Made by a program: the position numbers and the translations under genes
The notes under the pieces: model-generated
What the model saw: only the letters and a program-made list of their open reading frames with translations
What the model was told of the DNA's origin: nothing
Database searches by the model: none
Source: Cyrtodaria siliqua
Lineage: Eukaryota; Mollusca; Bivalvia; Adapedonta; Hiatellidae
Direction of reading: 5' to 3'
Assembly: GCA_037043455.1 (NCBI GenBank)
Contig: JAWPHD010011441.1
Span: 19,899-83,898 of the forward strand
DNA length: 64,000 bases
Part shown: in pieces, positions 56,827 through 64,000 of the stretch
How the letters are laid out: every line of letters starts with the position of its first letter
Numbering within the stretch: the first letter of the stretch is position 1

Positions 56827-57348
56827 CAATCGCTCAAAGAGGCCGTCATTGTATATGGTCATATACCACTATTGCATCTCCCATAGGCCTCCATTATAGC
56901 CTTTTGGCCTACAACACCTATTCCTATATCGGAACGGATGATAAAACCTTTTTTTAAAGAACTATCTTAGAGACTCAAAATGACCAGCAAACTGCGGGTA
57001 ATCTGATGCTTTCAGCCTCTAATATTTCACTGAAGGTGGCAACCCCCCAGAATGGCAGTCAAGAATTTTTACTTTTTGCAAATATACTCTCAGTACAATT
57101 GTATCCATACAAATGCAAATTTCAGTCAAAATATCCTAAATCAACATGTTTTATGATGGCAGTATAATATTTTGATGTTTTATGGGGATTTGTTATGATT
57201 TGGGTAATTCAATCCAATCATAATCTGCCTTACAATCTGACTATATGCCCTAATAGACCTATACATTTTTCAACCAATCAGACGCCTCAAATCAATAGTG
57301 GTATCTGACCTAAAGTATGCAAGGAACGACAACTCTGGGTAGAGATTG
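56827..57348. mobile_element. 522-bp insertion with 9-bp target duplication
   Basis: The element starts CAATCGCTCAAAG and ends GTAGAGATTG. GCTTGGTAC occurs on both sides (56818-56826 and 57349-57357). The opposite arm (complement of 58993-59005) holds a single GCTTGGTAC with no insertion. The right terminal block GCAAGGAACGACAACTCT recurs at 32750 and, altered, at 45914. A 9-bp duplication fits MULE-like elements, and an 8-bp reading would fit hAT. Confidence 0.85.
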
Positions 57349-57353
57349 GCTTG

Positions 57354-57510
57354 GTACAGCAAACTGTTGCCGTAACCAACAGGCAACCAATTGGCAATAA
57401 CATCATCACCTTCGAGAAGATGTTGAAAACATTCGACTTGTTTTGGCTTGGGTGTAATCTCTTCATTAAATTTACGCACAGTTTCTGTAATGTTCTCATC
57501 TGTAATGTTT
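57354..57510 (-). pseudogene. RecQ-like helicase first-exon fragment (left arm), Walker A lysine lost
   Basis: The minus-strand frame is open: ENITETVRKFNEEITPKPK, then QVECFQHLLEGDDVIAN, an extra Trp, and LPVGYGNSLLYQ. The Walker A lysine is Asn (AAC for AAG). The 522-bp insertion cuts the frame immediately after. It is the inverted counterpart of 58841-59006 and cannot be a working ATPase. Confidence 0.65.
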
Positions 57511-58094
57511 GTTTACAAGTAACCGGTGTGCGTATAAAATATATATTCGCTAAAACTGATTTATTTTTTATAAATAAATTATTTTTGTAACCAGATACCG
57601 TTTTTCACACTATTTTCCTATATTATGAACAAAGTAAGTTGAAATATTGACCTAAAAAACATTTAACCACAAATTAAACTTACCTGGATTTCAGCTATAA
57701 ATGTGTGTGGTGGCAGTGCTTACTGTAACATAAAGGGGAAGTAACCACTGAGGGGAGTTTGGATATACTGAAGGTTTGCCATAAGTAGAGGCTTGGTGTG
57801 TCCCACTCGGGCGAGACCTTTTAGGTAGACTAAGTCGCACACCGTTTAAACTAATTAAGTAGACTGCTTGCTTGCACATGAAAGATATTAGATTTAGTTA
57901 GACATTTTACTCTTGTTTCTTAATTTGTATATTGTGAAATTGAAATCATAGAAAATAGTTTAATAAATATATATTAAAGACTATTACTTGTGTTAAGTAT
58001 TTCACGTCACTGACTATAGTACACTAGTTCTTCTTTTTAAGAAATGAAAATTATCCAGTAATTGTGTGTAATACTATACAACTATCTACTTCTG

Positions 58095-58371
58095 TTGAGG
58101 TCAACGGTTAAAACTAAAACTATTCATCCAAGTGAATGACTATATTGACCCGAAGCAGTGAACTATTGATCTCGACTGCGTCTCGGTCAATAGTTCACTG
58201 TTTCGGGTCAATTGCAAGTCTCGGTCAATAGTTCACTGCTTCGGGTCAATTGCAAGTCTCGGTCAATAGTTCACTGCTTCGGGTCAATAGTCATTCCCTG
58301 CGTCTCGGTCAATAGTTCACTGCTTTGGGTCATAGCCTTTCCTTTGGATGAATAGTTTTAACCGTTGACAG
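58095..58371. repeat. Inner inverted repeat with four tandem GGTCAATAGTTCACTG units
   Basis: GTCAACGGTTAAAACTAAAA and TATTCATCC pair with GGATGAATAGTTTTAACCGT. Between them the unit CTCGGTCAATAGTTCACTGC recurs four times (58183-58325) at ~37-60 bp spacing, and a single inverse copy lies at about 58146-58172. Confidence 0.65.
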
Positions 58372-58840
58372 AAACGAAGTAGAAAGTTGTTTTATTCAGC
58401 TGCCGAAAGCAACTGACCCTTATGTGGATTTTATAATAAGCATGCTTTACAACTTGCATTCCTAAACTCGTCTGAAAAACTTGAATGGTATAAACACCTA
58501 TTTTGTAATGTTGAAAGGTTACCATTTCATTTGCTGAAATGGCGTTTTGGTAAACCAGTCTACCGAACTGTAGCATGTAATCATGCAAACTCCCCGCAGT
58601 GGTTACTTCCCCTTTCTGTTACAGTAATCACTGCCACCAAACACATATATAGCTGAAATTCCGCTAAGTTCAATTTTTGACTTAAATATTTTTAGGTCAA
58701 TATTTCAACTTGTTTTGTTCATAATACAGGAAAATAGTGTGAAAAACGGTATCTGGGTAGAAAAATAATTTATTTATATAAAAAATCAATTTTAGCGAAC
58801 ATGGACACCGGTTACTAAGTTACAGTCCTTGTAAACAAAC

Positions 58841-59006
58841 ATGTATTCCGTTGAGAACATTACAGAAGCTGTTCGTAAATTTGATAAAGAGATTACACCC
58901 ATGCCAAAACCAGGTTGAATGTTTTCAATATCTTCTCGAAGGTGATGATCGATGTTTTTGCCAATTGCCTGTTGGTTACGGCAAGAGTTTGCTGTACCAA
59001 GCATTA
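58841..59006 (+). pseudogene. RecQ-like helicase first-exon fragment (right arm)
   Basis: An ATG at 58841 opens MYSVENITEAVRKFDKEITP; a frame break follows near 58908. The next frame gives NQVECFQYLLEGDD and then LPVGYGKSLLYQAL, which is helicase motif I (Walker A, GYGKS). RecQ-family enzymes unwind DNA using ATP; only the first ~55 residues are present. Frame damage around GDD adds to the evidence of decay. Confidence 0.65.
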
Positions 59007-59132
59007 CCTAGTGTATCGCCATTTTTTGTAATCCCATGGCCTCAGCTATCGTCACGTGATTTGTGTGGTGGCTACAATATTCCTGCGCGGAGGTTGGAAA
59101 TAATTATATTAGCGACAAAACATTCACAAGCC

Positions 59133-59215
59133 TCAATAGCGCAGTTGATTGAGGCGCTGTGTGATTGCCGAGGAAGGTAGGGTTCAAGCCTGCTGATTTC
59201 CATTTTTTTTTTAAT
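59133..59215 (+). mobile_element. tRNA-derived SINE-like head with T-rich tail
   Basis: GCCTCAATAGCGCAGTTGAT and GTAGGGTTCAAGCCTGCTG give A- and B-boxes, followed by a T-run. The acceptor ends do not pair. It lies just outside the right end of the RecQ foldback. Confidence 0.5.
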
Positions 59216-59433
59216 TTTCATTAATTATAATTTGTATTATTGCAAATAATAACGTAGCACCATTCCTTTACATTTTTCACTTTGATAACGCAATCTTATA
59301 ATAACACATGGCAACAGTGAACAGTTTATATGTGTTGTAATGTACACTCTAACGCACACGTATCCTTACATGTGAACAATTGTATTTCTATGCTGGTGTG
59401 TACCTCTAGCACGTCGTGTTACAAGGGTGAATT

Positions 59434-59849
59434 GTAGTCAATATGTAAGGTATGTCAAGGTATTTGAGCAGAAAGAAGCGAGGTCGCCCACATTGATTTA
59501 AAATGCTTGGTAGGAAGAACTGATAGTAAAAATCGGGAAGAATGTAAGAAAAAACGGTCGTGGCGTCTTTATGTCTCCGTGACAACATTTCTTGTTTTCA
59601 ATATGTTTTAACACCCGTGACTTGATGTCTCTCGGCAGTATTTTACGCTTGCGTAAAACCTTCCTTGTATTTAACCACAGAGAAAAATGTTTGCTGTTAA
59701 TTTGTATTCTATGTCATTGAGCGCTCATTGTAAATAATTTACATTGGTTATAAAGCGCTTGATTGATCTGGAAAGGTACTACTGAATCAATGTGGGCGAC
59801 CTCGCTTCTTTCTGTTCAATACCTTGACATGCCTTACATATTGATTACA
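59434..59849. repeat. Inverted repeat with ~64-bp arms plus a downstream direct repeat
   Basis: TAGTCAATATGTAAGGTATG through AAGCGAGGTCGCCCACATTG (59434-59498) is inverted at 59786-59849. The block ATGTCATTGAGCGCT...AAAGCGCTTGA occurs at 59711-59766 and again at 60039-60090 in the same orientation. Confidence 0.6.
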
Positions 59850-60164
59850 AGAGTCGATATGCGATGTTGCATCCGCCACCTGCTCCACATCAAAGCAAAC
59901 AAAAATGGAGGAAATCATGGATGCAAAGATTCGACATACTTTTCTTAAATCTAACATTTCATTTAGGCTCAGCAAAACTTGAATTTCTCTCGGTAAGAAA
60001 ACATTGCCAGAAACTATTGTCGGAATCCTTTTATGCTATGTCATTGAGCGCTTACTGTAAATAATTGGCATTGGTAATAAAGCGCTTGAATGATCTGGAA
60101 GATACTATTGACTCTTCACCCGAAAGAGAACTATTGACTCGCAAGTCTGGTTTAAGGTTTACCA

Positions 60165-63100
60165 CCACCAATTACATGTAAACCTCCGAGGTGTAGTCGA
60201 ATGTAGTTCCTATAATAAAAAGTAATCCCTCCTTTTTCGATGAATTTCGGGCATTATAAGTAGGGGAAAACTGCCCATTTCTATTCGATTTTGTGGTTAT
60301 ACACTTCTCAAAACTGCTAACTACACCGCTCACGTTTTGGGTTATATATATCGATGGTTGAATGTTTTTCAATAAAATAAAAAGGAAATACCAATTCAAT
60401 CATTTTTACATCATTTCATTTTATTTTTTTCATGGGCAATGCTAGAACTAAACCACAATAAGCAATTACAAACGACCCATGTAAACACTAAAGTCACACT
60501 TTTATGAACAAGAAATGAAAAGTGTGACTTTAGTGTTTACATGGGTCGTTTGTAATTGCTTATTGTGGTTTAGTTCTAGCATTGCCCATGAAAAAAATAA
60601 AATGAAATGATGTAAAAATGATTGAATTGGTATTTCCTTTTTATTTTATTGAAAAACATTCAACCCATCGATATATATAACCCAAAACGTAGCGGTGTAG
60701 TTAGCAGTTTTGAGAAGTGTATGTATAAGACACTTTTCCGATTACAGTTGGTAAAATAAGCTCAGAAATAAGTTTTCCATAGTTTATTACATAGATTTTG
60801 AGCGTTTTAAGTCCAATTTTGTCTATACAATCCGTAATTTTGAGTGTCATTTTATTTTTCGTGTTTAAAATGACGTATTGGTGAAGTGTTTGCAGTTGAA
60901 CTATGTCTTTTGGTATCAACATATAGGGTTGGATGTTTGCAACATGTTTTCATGAAATAAATCTGCATGACAACAGGTTTGGTAGGCATGAAACCACTAA
61001 ATCTTTCCCCTACCCCCCTAAAATAGGATACTGTGAAAAATGAAGATTTGTGTAAAAGGTAAAATATTATTCCTTATCATTCAAACTTCACTTGGTAGCG
61101 TTCAGCTAGTATCAATTCTGATTTTAGCGGTATCTTTGGCATTATTAAGCTCGTATTCGCTACTATAATAAGGTATGGTACACCAATTTTGAAGAATTTG
61201 AATGAAAAATCAATTTTGGCATGAAAATCGACATAAATTGGCATATTCATCGTCCTAATTGTACCTAAAATGCATATTTTATTTATGTCCATTGAATGTT
61301 CTAAACATTTGATCTATTTAATATGGTGTATTGACAAGAAGTGCCGTTTGGTATGACAATTCAGATACTGTAAAATTACAAAAAATATCTCTGATTTTTG
61401 TCAATTTCAGACTATTGTCCTTGGTATTCAAAAGACCATATCTCGGCAAATAATCATTCGATTTGCATGAAGTAGGTGTTTTTAAGCTTGTTATGAAAAT
61501 GACAACACAAAATCCTCATTTAAGAAACGTCTGAACATGTTTTCTCCTCTTATAGGTTTACCACCACCAATTACATGTAAACCTCCGAGGTGTATCGAAT
61601 GTAGTTCCTATAATAAAAAGTAATCCCTCCTTTCTTCGATTGGAAACGGGCATTATAAGTAGGGGAAAACTGCCATTTCTATTCGATTTTGTGGTTATAT
61701 GTATAAGAAGCGTATTAATAGGTTTTACTGGATCACTGATGAACATTTCGAAATTTCGACTCTATGCTTACACTTTGTGAGCAATGAAAACAGTCGATCA
61801 ATAAAAACAGCTGTACCCTTTGACCTGTTTAGTAAACAAACAAGAACTTTCTTACATGTCTTGTGACCCCACGTTTTCTGGTGATTTTCAAGTGGAAAAA
61901 TAGTTTTCTTTATGAACATTACACTGCTGCATTATCCATACTTGAGTTGAATTTGCAGCAAATCATTAATATGTGACACTTTAACATTGGTGTCTATGGG
62001 GAAAATAATTAGTGCTTCATACCTATAAGAGATGCCTGCATGAATTAGGACTCGCTCAGATTCGTACCTAGCGACACTTTTCCGATTATAGTTGGTGAAA
62101 TAAGCTCAGAAATAAGTTTTTCATAGTTTATTACATAGATTTTGAGCGTTTTAAGTCCAATTTTGTCTATACAATCCGTAATTTTGAGTGTCATTTTATT
62201 TTTCGTGTTTAAAATGACGTATTGGTGAAGTGTTTGCAGTTGAACTATGTCTTTTTGGTATCAACATATAGGGTTGGATGTTTGCAACATGTTTTCGTGA
62301 AATAAATCTGCATGACAACAGGTTTGGTAGGCATGAAACCACTAAATCTTTCCCCTACCCCCCTAAAATAGGATACTGTGAAAAATGAAGATTTGTGTAA
62401 AAGGTAAAATATTATTCCTTATCATTCAAACTTCACTTGGTAGCGTTCAGCTAGTATCAATTCTGATTTTAGCGGTATCTTTGGCATTATTAAGCTCGTA
62501 TTCGCTACTATAATAAGGTATGGTACACCAATTTTGAAGAATTTGACTGAAAAATCAATTTTGGCATGAAAATCGACATAAATTGGCATATTCATCGTCC
62601 TAATTGTACCTAAAATGCATATTTTATTTATGTCAATTGAATGTTCTAAACATTTGATCTATTTAATATGGTGTATTGACAAGAAGTGCCGTTTGGTATG
62701 ACAATTCAGATACTGTAAAATTACAAAAAATATCTCTGATTTTGGTCAATTTCAGACTATTGTCCTTGGTATTCAAAAGACCATATCTCGGCAAATAATC
62801 ATTCGATTTGCATGAAGTAGGTGTTTTTAAGCTTGTTATGAAAATGACAACACAAAATCCTCATTTAAGAAACATCTGAACATGTTTTCTCCTCTTATCA
62901 GAGATGCGTGCATGAATTAGGACTCGCTCAGATTCGTACCTAGGGACACTTTTTCCGATTACAGATGGTAAAATAAGCTCAGAAATAAGTTTTCCATAGT
63001 TAATTACATAGGTGTTGAGCGTTTTAAGTCCAATTGTGTCTATACAATCCGTAATTTTGAGTGTCATTTTATTTTTCGTGTTTAAAATGACGTATTGGTG

Positions 63101-64000
63101 AAGTGTTTGCAGTTGAACTATGTCTTTTTGGTATCAACATATAGGGTTGCATGTTTGCAACATGTTTTCATGAAATAAATCTGCATGACAACAGGTTTGG
63201 TAGGCATGAAACCACTAAATCTTTCCCCTACCCCCCTAAAATAGGATACTGTGAAAAATGAAGATTTGTGTAAAAGGTAAAATATTATTCCTTATCATTC
63301 AAACTTCACTTGGTAGCGTTCAGCTAGTATCAATTCTGATTTTAGCGGTATTTTTGGCATTATTAAGCTCGTATTCGCTACTATATTAAGGTATGGTACC
63401 ACCAATTTTGAAGAATTTCACTGAAAAATCAATTTTGGCATGAAAATCGACATAAATTGGCATATTCATCGTCCTAATTGTACCTAAAATGCATATTTTA
63501 TTTATGTCCATTGAATGTTCTAAACATTTGATCTATTTAATATGGTGTATTGACAAGAAGTGCCGTTTGGTATGACAATTCAGATACTGAAAATTACAAA
63601 AAATATCTCTGATTTTGGTCAATTTCAGACTATTGTCCTTGGTATTCAAAAGACCATATCTCGGCAAATAATCATTCGATTTGCATGAAGTAGGTGTTTT
63701 TAAGCTTGTTATGAAAATGACAACACAAAATCCTCATTTAAGAAACATCTGAACATGTTTTCTCCTCTTATAGGTTTACCATCAACAATTACATGTAAAC
63801 CTCCGAGGTGTATCGAATGTAGTTCCTATAATAAAAAGTAATCCCTCCTTTTTCGATGGAAACGGGCAGTATAAGTAGGGGAAAACTGCCCATTTCTATT
63901 CGATTTTGTGGTTATATGTATAAGTAGCGTATTAATAGGTTTTACTGGATCACTGATGAACATTTTCGAAATTTCGACTCTATGCTTACACTTTGTGTGC
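60165..64000. repeat. Macrosatellite, A-C-B unit (~1.34 kb), running off the window
   Basis: Block A (~146 bp; ACATGTAAACCTCCGAGGTG...) occurs at 60165-60300, 61556-61700 and 63773-63917. Block B (~827 bp; CACTTTTCCGATTACAG...) occurs at 60729-61555, 62072-62899 and 62946-63772. Block C (~370 bp) is at 61700-62071, as a 46-bp stub at 62900-62945, and again from 63918. B copies are nearly identical, which implies recent amplification or homogenisation. The first unit is interrupted by the palindromic MITE. Confidence 0.85.
60302..60719. mobile_element. Palindromic MITE, TA target (copy 2)
   Basis: This is the same element as 37615-38040 with a different short centre (ATGAACAAGAAATGA). The termini are CACTTCTCAAAACTG and its complement, flanked by TA on both sides (60300-60301 and 60720-60721). 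The paralogous repeat at about 61690 reads GGTTATATGTATAAG without the element, giving a direct empty site with a single TA. That fixes both the boundary and the 2-bp duplication. Confidence 0.92.

Larger units (their letters stand above)
56709..59096. mobile_element. Foldback element with ~520-bp arms, each holding a RecQ-like exon
   Basis: The left arm (56709-57760, interrupted by a 522-bp insertion) starts CAACCTCCACGCAGTGATAT. The right arm (58586-59096) ends with the complement (CCTGCGCGGAGGTTG). Both contain a lysosome-unrelated, helicase-like exon in the outward-pointing half and inner ends at GTTACTTCCCCTTT. The ~825-bp centre has its own inverted repeat (58095-58371). No target duplication was found outside the ends. 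Confidence 0.75.

Noticed and set aside
60701..63067. Minus-strand frames repeated in the macrosatellite B block
   Set aside because: They start in different contexts, are short, and are not kept open equally among copies.

Overview
The window is animal nuclear DNA, most likely from a bivalve or other mollusc. It is AT-rich and gene-poor, with no operons. It carries tRNA-derived SINEs, non-LTR retrotransposons with an APE-type endonuclease, many short palindromic DNA elements and abundant microsatellites. It also carries the dispersed repeat containing GTGACCTTGACCTTGG that I associate with bivalve genomes. The species cannot be fixed from the sequence.

Only one convincing host gene is visible: a minus-strand, single-coding-exon 855-residue protein at 7917-10484. 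It has a SWAP-70/DEF6-like N-terminus and PH domain, an EF-hand block and a cupin-like C-terminus. A strong 3' splice site lies ten bases upstream of its ATG, so a non-coding 5' exon is expected at higher coordinates. The other large open frames (38741-43254, minus) are ORF1 and ORF2 of an apparently intact non-LTR retrotransposon.

Layout. 0-7 kb: SINEs, palindromic elements and a ~1.05 kb inverted-repeat element (5162-6208). 7.4-12 kb: TTAA-flanked MITEs, the SWAP-70-like gene, a 31-base G run. 13-21 kb: a decayed LINE fragment, microsatellites, a 63-bp minisatellite, a Harbinger-type MITE, more SINEs. 21.8-27.4 kb: a 5.58 kb element with 31-bp perfect terminal inverted repeats and a 7-bp target duplication; it holds broken Helitron-like coding remnants and nested insertions. 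28-37 kb: microsatellites, a decayed non-LTR element (29.5-32 kb), several inverted-repeat elements. 37.4-43.3 kb: the intact non-LTR element with a 5'-truncated relative beside it, the latter split by a palindromic TA-flanked MITE. 44-52 kb: SINE, direct duplications, two tandem arrays. 52.1-56.3 kb: a foldback-like structure whose inverted arms are tandem ~360-bp units around a core of seven ~200-bp satellite repeats. 56.7-59.1 kb: a second foldback whose two ~520-bp arms each carry the first exon of a RecQ-like helicase. 60.2-64 kb: a macrosatellite that runs off the window.

The genes do not form a pathway. What links the window is repeated nested insertion. In two places a sister copy inside the window preserves the uninterrupted site, so the insertion boundary and target duplication can be read directly. 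Annotations of repeats rest on reading repeats by eye within this window. Superfamily names are inferences from termini, target duplications and motifs.
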